Below the pieces are notes generated by a model. That model was not told where the DNA came from. It was given only the letters and a program-made list of their open reading frames with translations, and ran no database searches. Shown one piece after another: positions 33,486-42,241 of a stretch of DNA of 64,000 nucleotides (position 1 is the first letter of the stretch; every line of letters begins with the position of its first letter). The position numbers were made by a program, and so were the translations under genes. This DNA is from Pseudomonadota bacterium (GTDB lineage Bacteria > Pseudomonadota > Gammaproteobacteria > Steroidobacterales > Steroidobacteraceae): NCBI GenBank assembly GCA_023423935.1, contig JAFAEQ010000070.1, positions 1 through 64,000 on the forward strand. Direction: 5' to 3'.

Positions 33486-35435
33486 TCAATCCACGAATGA
33501 TGCCAAGAGCCTCACGTAGGCTGCCTGGTAATAAATCCCCGTTTCGGTGACTGCCCACGAATTCTCGGGGTATGCCTTGTTCCAGTCGCGATAGGACTTT
33601 TGAGGAGGCTGCCGCGTAGGGGGCATGAGGCTCGCGGGCACGCCATTTTCTTCAGCGTTCTTGTTCGGTCCTCCGACCACGTAGCCGGGGGGAGGGCCGC
33701 AAATCGACGTGCGTGCGTTGCTCCACGGAGAATCGGGGGTGAACCAGGTGTGGTAAGTCTCGTCGGCGGATTTCGTGGCGCCATACGAGTACATGTTGGT
33801 GAGGTAGACCATCGCGAACGGATTCACGCCGTGGAAGTAGTGCAGGGTGTCGAGCGCCCGCGTTCGGAAGCTGTCGGCGCGATCGGGCGCGATCGCGTAG
33901 CGGATGGCTTCCAGATTGGAGACACCGTAGTTCGCGCGCGGATTGTTGCTGCCCCAGTGATACTGGTCGTTATGCAGGTACGCCCGATACAGATCGTCGC
34001 CTGCTGAGAAGCCATACACCCGATCGGCATTCGATACGTCCTGCCGCTTGTCTTCCAGGAATGTCTTCGCCAGGTCCGGATCCGCATCCGGTAGAGTCGT
34101 GTAGAACAACAGCGCCTCGCCCTCTTCGGGTTTGTAGCGCGACCATCCGAGGTCGCGATAGGCGCGGGTAGAGCGGTAATTTTTCGCGACGAAGCGCTCG
34201 TAGGCCTTATTGCCTGTGTTCGCGAACAGGTAGATGGCAGCCGTGACGGCTGCTGCATCCTGCTCTTCAGCAGACAGGTCTGCATCCCCGGCGTGGACGA
34301 CGCCGGTATCGCAATCCGTCTGTTTGCTCTCGCTGCGATGGTAGTTCCCCCACGCTGATTCAGCGTGCGCAAGCAGATCTTTGCTGTCACTCGCGAGCGC
34401 GGGGACGCGAGAGAAGACGTACGCGGCGTGTGCGAACATACCGCTCGCCGCGATAGTCGCGGACGTGCATGCCGGCACGTAGTACCGGGCGCTGTCGTCC
34501 GAGCTCGGCGGGTCTGCCTTTACGTACTCGATCTCTCCGACTTTCAACGCAACGCTGCCATTCGGATATTGCATGCGGCGCAGCCAGTCGATCTCCCATC
34601 GCACTTCGTCCAGCACGTCCGGAATCCCGTTTCCAGATTCGGGAATGTTGAAGTCATCGGTATACGCGGTGGGATGCTGCTCGTATGAAGTCAGCAGCTG
34701 ATGAACCGGCTGCACCGCGAAGGTGACGTACTTGTTGGTGTCTCCGGCATCGAACCATCCACCGCGCAGATCGCGACGTTTTGCATTGTTGGATCGATCA
34801 GTGACGTCGCGAGCCTCCGTGTCCTGATTCTTGCCAAGGTAAGCAGCTTCATCGGTCCAGCATGCTTCTGCATGCGGCTCCTTTTTTGCGAATCCGCTGC
34901 GCTGGTAGAAGTACATCCGCATGGCTGCCTTCAGCGGCGCGCGATAGACATCCTGATCGATCGCGAATGTCGCTGATCGACGCTCGTGACGCGTGTCGAA
35001 GACGAAGTAGCGGCCCGGCTCTGTGATCGCGGAAAAATCGAACCACCAGCCGCGATCGCCTGAGAGCGGCTCTACAGCGCCGTCCTGCCAGGCAACTAAC
35101 GGCCCTTCGATGACCACTCTCCCGTTGAGTTCATCGCGCAGCTGGTACAGCGGAGCCGGATCGAAGCCGTCCTGTTCGTCGTATCCGACCTTCGGATCCC
35201 GAATCACTGCAAACTTCGGATCAGCCGGACGATAGCCGAATTGATCGACCAGGATATGGTGATCGAACGGTACTTCCGCGGCGGCGCCAACCTCCTTGCG
35301 TTGCTGAAAATGATTGGGCCCAGTCTTGCCGAGTGTGGGGTCACGCCCGCACGCAGCAATGAGCAGACAGGTACTCGCAAGGAGGGTTGCTCGCGTGTAG
35401 AGCTCGCGAGACTTCGTCTCGTTCTTCTGAATCAT
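33486..35435 (-). CDS. GH9 cellulase-like lipoprotein (endoglucanase)
   Basis: A 649-aa predicted lipoprotein (lipobox IAAC, Cys29). An N-terminal Ig-like CelD_N domain spans about 60-155, and the (alpha/alpha)6 GH9 domain about 165-645. The GH9 signature GGWFDAGDTNKYVTF has DAGD at residues 229-232. The C-terminal acid is in WAVTETGIYYQAAYVRLLA. Both catalytic parts look intact, so it should cut beta-1,4-glucan-like chains. It is the last gene of the run that starts at the riboswitch. It may trim the EPS itself or attack plant cellulose; the operon context favours the former but does not prove it. Confidence 0.9.
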   Translation of the reverse strand: MIQKNETKSRELYTRATLLASTCLLIAACGRDPTLGKTGPNHFQQRKEVGAAAEVPFDHHILVDQFGYRPADPKFAVIRDPKVGYDEQDGFDPAPLYQLRDELNGRVVIEGPLVAWQDGAVEPLSGDRGWWFDFSAITEPGRYFVFDTRHERRSATFAIDQDVYRAPLKAAMRMYFYQRSGFAKKEPHAEACWTDEAAYLGKNQDTEARDVTDRSNNAKRRDLRGGWFDAGDTNKYVTFAVQPVHQLLTSYEQHPTAYTDDFNIPESGNGIPDVLDEVRWEIDWLRRMQYPNGSVALKVGEIEYVKADPPSSDDSARYYVPACTSATIAASGMFAHAAYVFSRVPALASDSKDLLAHAESAWGNYHRSESKQTDCDTGVVHAGDADLSAEEQDAAAVTAAIYLFANTGNKAYERFVAKNYRSTRAYRDLGWSRYKPEEGEALLFYTTLPDADPDLAKTFLEDKRQDVSNADRVYGFSAGDDLYRAYLHNDQYHWGSNNPRANYGVSNLEAIRYAIAPDRADSFRTRALDTLHYFHGVNPFAMVYLTNMYSYGATKSADETYHTWFTPDSPWSNARTSICGPPPGYVVGGPNKNAEENGVPASLMPPTRQPPQKSYRDWNKAYPENSWAVTETGIYYQAAYVRLLASFVD

Positions 35436-35453
35436 GGGGACCGACGTCTGAGG

Positions 35454-36299
35454 TCAGGGAGAGACGGGTTCGGGCTCGTCCTGCAGTGCCGTCCAGTGCT
35501 CCAGCGTCGTGAACGTTCCCCCCTCGATGATCTCCCAGCCCGCCTGGATGCTGGTCAGATACTCGGAATCTGCGATGAGTCCTGACTGGTGCAATCCGTC
35601 GATGACTGCTTTGAGATCGAGCGTCATGTCTTCCGATCCGAACAGTCGGCCCTTGGTGGGAATGAGGAACAGTTGAATGACATTGCCCGTAGCCCAGTCC
35701 GCCTGACCGACCCAGAGTTTGAAAGTGTGCCCGTCGAAGGTCACCTCAGGGCAGGGTGCGTTGGTCTGGGGGCATCTCAGCAACTGCGTCGCGTAGTAGC
35801 CATCGTCTGCCATCCGCTGATTGATCATCAGGCTCGTCTGCGGCTTGTCTTCGCCGCCGGGCCGCGCTTTCTTGTGGAAGTAGATGTCCCAGAGGGCCAT
35901 GTAGCGGCCTGTGTCGGGCGTGTCCATTTTCCAGTGAATTTTGGCCTTCGTGAGCTTCCTGACAGGGATTCCAAGCCGCTTGCGTGAGGACACGATCCCG
36001 TTACCCGTTACCCAGCCCTGTACGGACTGTGGATAGCCCTTCGGCGTGCCGTCGCCATTGTGGTGCTCGGCGACCACGCCCCAGCAGCTTTCGGAACGGG
36101 CCCAGAAGCATTGTTTGCCGGCGCCTGGGCTCTCGCTTCCCCAGATATTGTTCCGGAGAAAGAAGGCGCCATCGCTGAATTCCCGGGCATCCCAGTTGGC
36201 GCAGGTCTGCCACTCGGCCGTGTCTGTCGAGCACTTTCCCTGCGCGTTCGCGGCGCCGGCCGCCAAAAGAAGAACAGCAGCCCATCTTGAAAGGTTCAT
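35454..36299 (-). CDS. Secreted GH12-like protein without Calx-beta domains, Ser at nucleophile position
   Basis: A 281-aa secreted protein with a signal peptide (MNLSRWAAVLLLAAGAANA) and one domain that I assign to the GH12 fold. The supporting motifs are LRNNIWG, GYPQSVQGW, ALWDIYFH, KLWVG, IQLFLIP, LDLKAVIDG and YLTSIQAGWEIIEGG. In GH12 cellulases the nucleophile Glu lies in EIMIW; here the matching segment reads SLMIN (Ser156). The acid/base Glu of the YLTSIQ-GxE block is present (Glu256). Hydrolysis by the normal double-displacement route is therefore doubtful. It is 18 bp from the GH9 stop side and shares about half its residues with the two Calx-beta/GH12-like proteins. Confidence 0.75.
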   Translation of the reverse strand: MNLSRWAAVLLLAAGAANAQGKCSTDTAEWQTCANWDAREFSDGAFFLRNNIWGSESPGAGKQCFWARSESCWGVVAEHHNGDGTPKGYPQSVQGWVTGNGIVSSRKRLGIPVRKLTKAKIHWKMDTPDTGRYMALWDIYFHKKARPGGEDKPQTSLMINQRMADDGYYATQLLRCPQTNAPCPEVTFDGHTFKLWVGQADWATGNVIQLFLIPTKGRLFGSEDMTLDLKAVIDGLHQSGLIADSEYLTSIQAGWEIIEGGTFTTLEHWTALQDEPEPVSP

Positions 36300-36404
36300 A
36301 TTCTGGATGCCGATATGCCTCAGGCGAGGCCTGTGAGTCTGACGGCTGCCCCAGGAACGTCGCAAGGGGATCAGCGGTGCATTCGACGGAGCCTACATAA
36401 GACC

Positions 36405-36428
36405 GGCCGCGACGTTGCCGTCGCGGCC
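36405..36428 (-). terminator. Hairpin after the first Calx-beta/GH12-like gene
   Basis: A perfect 9-bp stem GGCCGCGAC/GTCGCGGCC around GTTGCC, 28 bp after the stop at 36457. No T run follows on the minus strand, so it may be an mRNA-stabilising hairpin or a partial terminator before the GH12-like and GH9 genes. Confidence 0.5.
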
Positions 36429-36456
36429 GTGCAAGGATCGCCAGATCTGCTGCTTC

Positions 36457-38007
36457 TTATTCCGGATCAGGCTCGTTCTGCAAAGCCGTCCAGTACTTGC
36501 TCGTCTGGAACGTACCGCCGTCGATGATTTCCCAGCCGATCTGGATGCTGGTCAGATAGTCCGTATCCGGAATCAGCTTCATGCCGCGTAGCCCGTCGAT
36601 GACCGCCTTCAGATCCAGCGTCATGCTCTCAGAGCCGAAAAGCGAACCGTTGGTCGGCGTGAGGAAGAGCTGGATCGTGTTGCCAGTCGCCCAGTCGGCC
36701 TTGCCAACCCACAAGCGGAACGTCTGGCCGCCCCAGGTGACTGTCGGACAGCTGCCGCCGTTCTGCGGACAATTGGCGAGCTGACCGGCGTAGTAGCCAT
36801 CGTCTGCGATGCGCTGATTGATCATCAGACTCGTACGCGGAGTCTCGCCGCCGCCAGGAGCTGCCTTGTTGTGGAAGTAGATGTCCCAGAGTGCCATGTA
36901 GCGGCCGCTGGTGGGCGTATCCATTGTCCAGTGCACCTTCGCTTTCTTGAGGTCAGTGACCTTGATACCCATGCCGCTGTTAGGCACCGTGAATCCGTCC
37001 CCTTGTGCCCAGCCGCGCACGGCTTGCGGATAGCCTTTTGGAATGCCGTTGCCGTTGCTATGCGTTGCCGTCACACCCCAGCAGCCCTCGTTGGCCGCCC
37101 ACATGCACTGGCTCCCTGCACCCGGGCTGCCTTGACCCCAGATGTTGTTGCGCACCCAGTACTTGTCGTAGGTCCGGGCATCCCAATTTGAGCAGCTCTG
37201 CCAGACCGCCTTCGAGGTGGAGCAGGCGAGCGGGGTCGAAGTGCTTCCAGAACCGGAGATAGTCACGTTCGCGCTGTTGGGTGAACCCATGACGACGCCA
37301 CCTGTGCCGCCGGTCAACTTCACGGTGAAATTTCGCGACCCGGAGAACGGCTTCGCATTGCTCACGGGAACGGTGATCGACTTGGTCGACGTATCGCCTG
37401 CAGCCCAGCTCAAGGTACCTGTCTTCGCTGTGTAGTCGGTCCCTGCCTTGGCGGTTCCATCTACCGTCGCATACGACATGGTGACCGCGGACGTTCCGCC
37501 GCCACGCTTCACGGTGATCGTGTGCGACCCCGCGCTCTGGCTGACTGAATAGGTCGATGCGCCGAGCGTTACGGTGCCAGGGGTCACGGTACTCCCGGCG
37601 CCACCTTTGATCGTAATGGTCGTAGTCGAGGGCGAACCTAAGCTGATGCCCTTGGGGCTCTTCAGCTTGAACGTGAACGTCTTGGTGCCGCTGAACGCGG
37701 TTCGATTCGAAATCGGAATGGAGACTGTCTTGGATGCCGTGTTTCCCTTTGCCCACGTAAATGTACCCTGGCGAATTCCATAGTCCTTGCCGCCGACCGC
37801 GGTGCCACTCGCAGTCGTGTAACTGACGCTGCCTGCTTCTGTTCCTGATTTGCGAACGGTAATGGTCAGCGAACCCGCCTTCTGGTCCACCGAATAAGTC
37901 GCTGAAGCGAAACTGGCGGAAGTGGTTGCGGCTTGGGTTGGAACGCTGGCACCGAAAGCGGTGATGCCGAGCAGCCAGAACAGGGCTGCCTGTCTAGATC
38001 GAATCAT
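36457..38007 (-). CDS. Calx-beta / GH12-like secreted protein
   Basis: A 516-aa secreted protein. A signal peptide (about 1-27) is followed by two Calx-beta repeats (about 30-140 and 145-255), each with GTAxxGxDY and GTLSWAxGDTxxKxI. A GH12-like domain (about 262-510) follows, with VRNNIWGQGSPGAG, GYPQAVRGW, ALWDIYFHN and YLTSIQIGWEIIDGG. The nucleophile segment reads TSLMINQR, with Ser where GH12 has Glu. Calx-beta repeats bind Ca2+ in other proteins and are common in surface adhesins. A role in binding glucan-type EPS is my inference. It lies 190 bp downstream of the DUF1501 gene in the riboswitch-headed run. Confidence 0.78.
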   Translation of the reverse strand: MIRSRQAALFWLLGITAFGASVPTQAATTSASFASATYSVDQKAGSLTITVRKSGTEAGSVSYTTASGTAVGGKDYGIRQGTFTWAKGNTASKTVSIPISNRTAFSGTKTFTFKLKSPKGISLGSPSTTTITIKGGAGSTVTPGTVTLGASTYSVSQSAGSHTITVKRGGGTSAVTMSYATVDGTAKAGTDYTAKTGTLSWAAGDTSTKSITVPVSNAKPFSGSRNFTVKLTGGTGGVVMGSPNSANVTISGSGSTSTPLACSTSKAVWQSCSNWDARTYDKYWVRNNIWGQGSPGAGSQCMWAANEGCWGVTATHSNGNGIPKGYPQAVRGWAQGDGFTVPNSGMGIKVTDLKKAKVHWTMDTPTSGRYMALWDIYFHNKAAPGGGETPRTSLMINQRIADDGYYAGQLANCPQNGGSCPTVTWGGQTFRLWVGKADWATGNTIQLFLTPTNGSLFGSESMTLDLKAVIDGLRGMKLIPDTDYLTSIQIGWEIIDGGTFQTSKYWTALQNEPDPE

Positions 38008-38197
38008 TCTCTATACCTCGTACATCGGGTGCCGGAAGCGCATGCGATTTCCAGCTGCGCTCAGCTCACCTATCGATGAGCTGACCGCGGCCAGAGCGAA
38101 GCCCCGGTAGGGGCGGGGTGCTGATGCGCCTCATTCCCGGCACTTGCAGTCCCGTCGAGCGGGAATGCGCTTTTGAAGAACCGCTTCGCATTCCTGT

Positions 38198-39577
38198 TCA
38201 GGTCAGGAATCCGAGATCGCGGGCGGGAAAATTCCTCAAGTTGGGGAATACGACGTCAAGATCGGCGTCGTTGACACCAAACCAACGCGACAGCGTGGCT
38301 GCGTATTGGTCGGTGGAAGTCGTGGGCACGACGCGGCCGCTGCCGTAGTCGTCGGGGCCATTGATGGCGAGGCTCGGCATCTTGCCGTAGATGCGGCCGC
38401 CAACGACCGCCCCGCCAAGCACGAAAGCGTGACCGCCCCAGCCGTGATCGGAGCCGTCGCCATTCGAGTTGAGCGAACGGCCAAAGTCCGATGCGGTGAA
38501 AGTGGTCACGTTGTTCTGCATGCCCATTTCGCCGAGGGCATTCCAGAACGTGTTTAGATTCTTGCTGAGGATCTGCAGCAATCCTTTCTGCGTCTCCAGT
38601 TCTCCGTTATGTGTATCGAATCCATTCATCGATACGAAAAAGATCTGGCGGCTGTCGCCGATCTTGGCGCGTGCTTTGATCATGCGGGCAACCTGCCGTA
38701 GCTGGGCGCCGAGATTGCTGTCGCCAGGCATCGCCGGAAAGTCGACGTTCACATCGCCAGCGGCTGCAAACGCGCTGTTGACGAGACTGACCTTGTCCTC
38801 GGCGTTGCGTTGAATGGAGGCGTACTCCCGCACGAGCGGATTGCCGTGCGAGAAAGCTTGATTGAGGATGGCCAGGGCAGCCTGACGACGCGATCCGTTG
38901 CGATAACCCCCATTGCTCGTCGTCTGCAACACCGGTGCGCCGTTCTCGCCAAGAACGTAGGGGATCGTTTCGCGTCCTTCTTGCCAGTAGTTGGCGCCAC
39001 CCACGTTGATATTGCGCGCGAGATTCGCAACCTTGCCTTGCGATGCGAACAAGTCGGCCACCCGGCCCGCCCAGCCGTAGTTCTCCATCGAGTTCGCGAT
39101 GCTGGTTTGCCACAGCGTCTGCTGGTCGATGTGAGAGAACAGTTGCGGAGGCAGCGCGACCGCATTCGCCCGAGCCTGCGCGGCCGTAGTCGGCTTTACG
39201 AGGGTGCCAACGTTGCCGATGACCGCTGCCGCACCCTTATTGAAGAGGGCTCGCAGTTCCGGGCAGCTCGGGTGCATGCCATACGTGTTGCCGTCGCCCG
39301 CAGTGCCGTTGAGCGACAGAAGCGTGCCTTGTGCCAACGCGAGATTGCCGCGACTCGATTTGTACGTTGCGTATGCGCTGCTCGAGCTCGGAACGATCCA
39401 ATTGAACGAACTGTTGCCGCCTACGAGGAATACGCAGACGAGGGCTTTGTAACCGCTCAGATCGGACGTTGCCGCAAGCGCGCGCTGCATGCCGCCGAAA
39501 GTGGCGATTAGACCGGTGGAGGCCGCCGCGCCTGCGCTGAGATTGAGAAACTCTCGACGTGAAATGTTCTTGTTCAT
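38198..39577 (-). CDS. DUF1501 protein with Tat signal (copy A)
   Basis: A 459-aa exported protein with a twin-arginine signal (SRREFLNLSAGAA, RR at residues 6-7, ending ALA near 35). The DUF1501 domain belongs to the alkaline phosphatase/sulfatase-like superfamily. The typical block SDFGRSLNSNGDGSDHGWGGH lies near residue 365, and its Asp/His residues look like metal ligands. Its function is unknown. It is coupled to DUF1800 (11-bp gap), the standard pairing for these families, which suggests the two act together outside the inner membrane. Start ATG 39577 is chosen because the Tat motif begins there; the frame remains open 70 codons upstream. Confidence 0.85.
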   Translation of the reverse strand: MNKNISRREFLNLSAGAAASTGLIATFGGMQRALAATSDLSGYKALVCVFLVGGNSSFNWIVPSSSSAYATYKSSRGNLALAQGTLLSLNGTAGDGNTYGMHPSCPELRALFNKGAAAVIGNVGTLVKPTTAAQARANAVALPPQLFSHIDQQTLWQTSIANSMENYGWAGRVADLFASQGKVANLARNINVGGANYWQEGRETIPYVLGENGAPVLQTTSNGGYRNGSRRQAALAILNQAFSHGNPLVREYASIQRNAEDKVSLVNSAFAAAGDVNVDFPAMPGDSNLGAQLRQVARMIKARAKIGDSRQIFFVSMNGFDTHNGELETQKGLLQILSKNLNTFWNALGEMGMQNNVTTFTASDFGRSLNSNGDGSDHGWGGHAFVLGGAVVGGRIYGKMPSLAINGPDDYGSGRVVPTTSTDQYAATLSRWFGVNDADLDVVFPNLRNFPARDLGFLT

Positions 39578-39588
39578 GGCCAGACCCT

Positions 39589-41676
39589 TCAGAACTGAAT
39601 CGCGTACTGGGGTGAATTGATGACGAGATCGGCTGCTTCGATGACCCGGCGCGCGGGTGTGGAAGCGGGAATGCCGCTCACGTAGCTGACCAGCGTGCTC
39701 TTCATGGCCGCGGGCATGTTGCCTGCCATCAGCACCAGGTTGAGCTGCTCGACCAACGTCGCTGGCGTCGCTGCATACGCCTCCCATTGCTTGGTTTTGA
39801 GCAGTACCGTCGAGTTATTGATGTTCGATGAGTAGTCGATATCGACCCCCATGTATCTCTTGCCGGCGCTGTCGACAAATTGATAGGCCTGTTCCTGCAG
39901 ACGATTCTGTGTCAGCACCAGAGTGCTTTCATTCGTGGTCTGGAATTCTGGCGCGACGAGCTTCAGATCACTCAACTCGCCGGTACGTTTGTAATCGGGC
40001 CGGAAGAAGTTGAAGACCGTGGGAGACTGCATGGGCGCCTGCGCGAACATCTGGTAACTGGTGAGCAGCACCATGTATTCGGCGACCTTGCCGGACGAAT
40101 CCGTCGCATTGAACGCGCGCCAGAGATTCGTCAGACGAATGAGCGGCTCGCGTAATTTGCCGGTGCTCGAAACGTTGACGGCTTCCGAGTCCGTCAGGAT
40201 TGCCTTGTAAACCGCGGCGAGGTCGCCCCGAACGCCCGCACCGTTATTGTTGAACACGGCTGCCACGCGCTTGACGTATGCGGGTGATGGATTGCTGGCC
40301 ACGAGCCGTTGAATGAGCTGCTTGCTGATGAACGGCCCGACGTTCGGGTGGTTGAAAAGCGTGTCGAGCGCGATCTTTAGATCGGAGGCCGCAGTACCGC
40401 CCGCAGCAATGACTTTGCCGCCGATGATCGTCTTCTGGCCGGTGTCGTGATGATTTGCATACGCCACCATCGGATTGACGTAGTCGACGTCGTATTGCCA
40501 TGAGCTTTCGCTGACGGAGCCGGAGCGTGGCTTCGATGCCCAGCCAGTAAACACTCGAGCGAGTCCTTCCACTTCGGCTTGTGTGAAGGTGGGGATCGTG
40601 CGTCCGTTGCTGTCGAGCGCGACGGTCCCGTCTGCATTCAGCTTGACGAGACCGACGCTGAACAGCTGCATGATCTCGCGCGCATAGTTCTCGTCTGCTC
40701 GTACACCCGTCGCCGTGTTGGGTTTGTCGTTGCGGAACATCGACAGGTACTGGCCCATTGCAGGCGAGAGCGTGACCTTCTCGAGTAGGTCGCGATAATT
40801 TCCGAACGCATTCTTGACCAGCAGGTCCATGTACGCGGCGGTTGCCTGGTTCTGGTACATCAACGGACCGCCGTTCGTGGACACGACGAAGAGTTCGGAG
40901 AGCGCGAAAGCAACGCGCTGTCGTAACTGGTCCTTGGCCGTTACTGCGTTCGTGAGCCACAGGTCATACCAGTCCGCGTCTTTGTTCGGAGTGGAGGGCA
41001 AGTAGAGGCTGGGCGCCGCGTTCGTCTGCTGAGTGAACCATTGCGAGTACGTCAGCGCAGAGGTCGCACTGATGTCATCGATGGTGGCGCCAAACGTTCC
41101 CTGCGAAAGCAGGCGAGCGGCTGCAGTCTTGCCAATGGCGCCGGAAGGAACTGGCGTGGGCGTCGGGTTCGTTGTGGGAGGCGGTTGCGTCGTGCCACTG
41201 CCGTTGATCGTCACTGTCGCGGTGGGTCGCTTGTTCAGCGTCGCGCCCTTCGGATTGCTCAAGGTGAGCGTCAACGTTCTGCTGCCGCTGAAGGCGGTGG
41301 CGCTGACCGGGATCGACACGACTTTGGTGCTGCTCTCGCCCGCCTTCCACGTGATGGTTCCCGATTGGCGCGTGTAATCGCGGCCAGCGACCGCTGTTCC
41401 ATCCTTGGTCGCATACGTCACGCTCGCAGTCTTGGTAGCGGTGCCCAACCGCACGATGCCGACGCGGATCGTGCCGCTCGTCTGGCTTGCGCTGTAACTA
41501 CTCGCAGTCAGGCCGAGCGTAGGTGCGGCTGCGGCTGTCGTAGTTGCCGCGCCGAGCGCGATAGTGGATGCGGAGGAGGCCGAGAGTGTTGGCGGTGCGT
41601 GAGCTGCAGCGAGCGTGGCGAGCAGCAACGACAGGCACAGAGATGTTATTGAGCGTCGCGATTCCATGATGTTCAC
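39589..41676 (-). CDS. Calx-beta + DUF1800 protein (copy A), riboswitch-controlled
   Basis: A 695-aa exported protein. A signal peptide (about 1-35) is followed by one Calx-beta repeat (about 50-155), a Pro/Thr linker (about 158-175) and a DUF1800 domain (about 180-690) with LLSQGTFGATIDDI, DWYDLWL, DQLRQRVAFALSELFVVS and the C-terminal QLNLVLMAGNMP. The start may be GTG 41676 or ATG 41667; AGGA sits 4 bp before the GTG. DUF1800 function is not known, but it is nearly always next to DUF1501. A c-di-GMP-I riboswitch lies about 70-155 bp upstream on the same strand, so output should follow c-di-GMP. Confidence 0.85.
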   Translation of the reverse strand: MNIMESRRSITSLCLSLLLATLAAAHAPPTLSASSASTIALGAATTTAAAAPTLGLTASSYSASQTSGTIRVGIVRLGTATKTASVTYATKDGTAVAGRDYTRQSGTITWKAGESSTKVVSIPVSATAFSGSRTLTLTLSNPKGATLNKRPTATVTINGSGTTQPPPTTNPTPTPVPSGAIGKTAAARLLSQGTFGATIDDISATSALTYSQWFTQQTNAAPSLYLPSTPNKDADWYDLWLTNAVTAKDQLRQRVAFALSELFVVSTNGGPLMYQNQATAAYMDLLVKNAFGNYRDLLEKVTLSPAMGQYLSMFRNDKPNTATGVRADENYAREIMQLFSVGLVKLNADGTVALDSNGRTIPTFTQAEVEGLARVFTGWASKPRSGSVSESSWQYDVDYVNPMVAYANHHDTGQKTIIGGKVIAAGGTAASDLKIALDTLFNHPNVGPFISKQLIQRLVASNPSPAYVKRVAAVFNNNGAGVRGDLAAVYKAILTDSEAVNVSSTGKLREPLIRLTNLWRAFNATDSSGKVAEYMVLLTSYQMFAQAPMQSPTVFNFFRPDYKRTGELSDLKLVAPEFQTTNESTLVLTQNRLQEQAYQFVDSAGKRYMGVDIDYSSNINNSTVLLKTKQWEAYAATPATLVEQLNLVLMAGNMPAAMKSTLVSYVSGIPASTPARRVIEAADLVINSPQYAIQF

Positions 41677-41744
41677 CCAGTCCTGAAGTGGGCCTGCGGT
41701 GGGTCGCGAACGGAGAAGCGATCGACGTCAGATCTCGTTCAGAG

Positions 41745-41832
41745 CTCTGGCGGCAACCCCGCTATCTCAGTGTCAGAAGACCCAGACCGGAGGCTTTGCG
41801 TCCCCACCTCGCGGCGGGTTTGCCTTTAGCGC
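41745..41832 (-). ncRNA. Cyclic-di-GMP-I (GEMM-I) riboswitch
   Basis: Read on the minus strand, the core contains AAAGGCAAACC, a P2 stem CCGCC/GGTGG capped by the GNRA loop GCGA, then the invariant GGGACGCAAAGCCTCCGG. A P3 stem with inner hairpin GTC-TTCT-GAC and the closing AGCGGGGTTGCCG follow. These are the hallmarks of the GEMM-I aptamer, with the same order and spacing as the Vibrio cholerae Vc2 example. The G before CAAACC agrees with c-di-GMP rather than cGAMP specificity (inference). It lies in the leader of the DUF1800 gene. No clear terminator follows, so control may be translational: AGGA lies in a CCCA/TGGG hairpin loop just before the start. Confidence 0.93.
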
Positions 41833-42182
41833 GATGCGAGTTAACTGTTAGTGATTTCTCTACGCAACCTGTCTTGAAGGAACGACGATTCGAGGACACA
41901 CGTCATGAAATTCTTACCGTGTGTGTGATTGCAGTATGGCTTTGCGTCCGCTTCTCGATCAGATGCTTTGCCAGTAAGAAAGCGTTGGGCGTTGGATGAA
42001 TGAAGCGCGAGGTCTTTGCTGTAAGTGGATCGAAGAGGCACGCATCGATGCATGCGCACCGATGTGATCAGCGATTAGAGTGCACGTGCACTGAGATAGG
42101 AGCGCACTCTGGTGCACGCGCCACGAAGATCATTCTCGAGTGAGGCGATCGGATCACTTGATGTGAGTCCGCTTAAGCCGAA
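41833..42182. other. Intergenic region upstream of the riboswitch
   Basis: No gene is seen between the riboswitch 5' end and the terminator hairpin of the upstream gene. The promoter for the riboswitch transcript must lie here. I cannot pick out a convincing -35/-10 pair. Confidence 0.4.
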
Positions 42183-42215
42183 ATGAGAACGCCCCGCAAA
42201 GCGCGGCGTTCTCAT
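42183..42215 (-). terminator. Hairpin terminator after the second Calx-beta/GH12-like gene
   Basis: A perfect 11-bp stem ATGAGAACGCC/GGCGTTCTCAT extended by an inner CGC/GCG pair around AAA. It lies 27 bp after the stop at 42242. The following minus-strand sequence (TTTCGGCTT) is only moderately T-rich. It probably ends the right-hand module, so the left-hand module relies on its own riboswitch promoter. Confidence 0.7.
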
Positions 42216-42241
42216 GACTCGAAGTGTTGCGCGCGTGAGTG

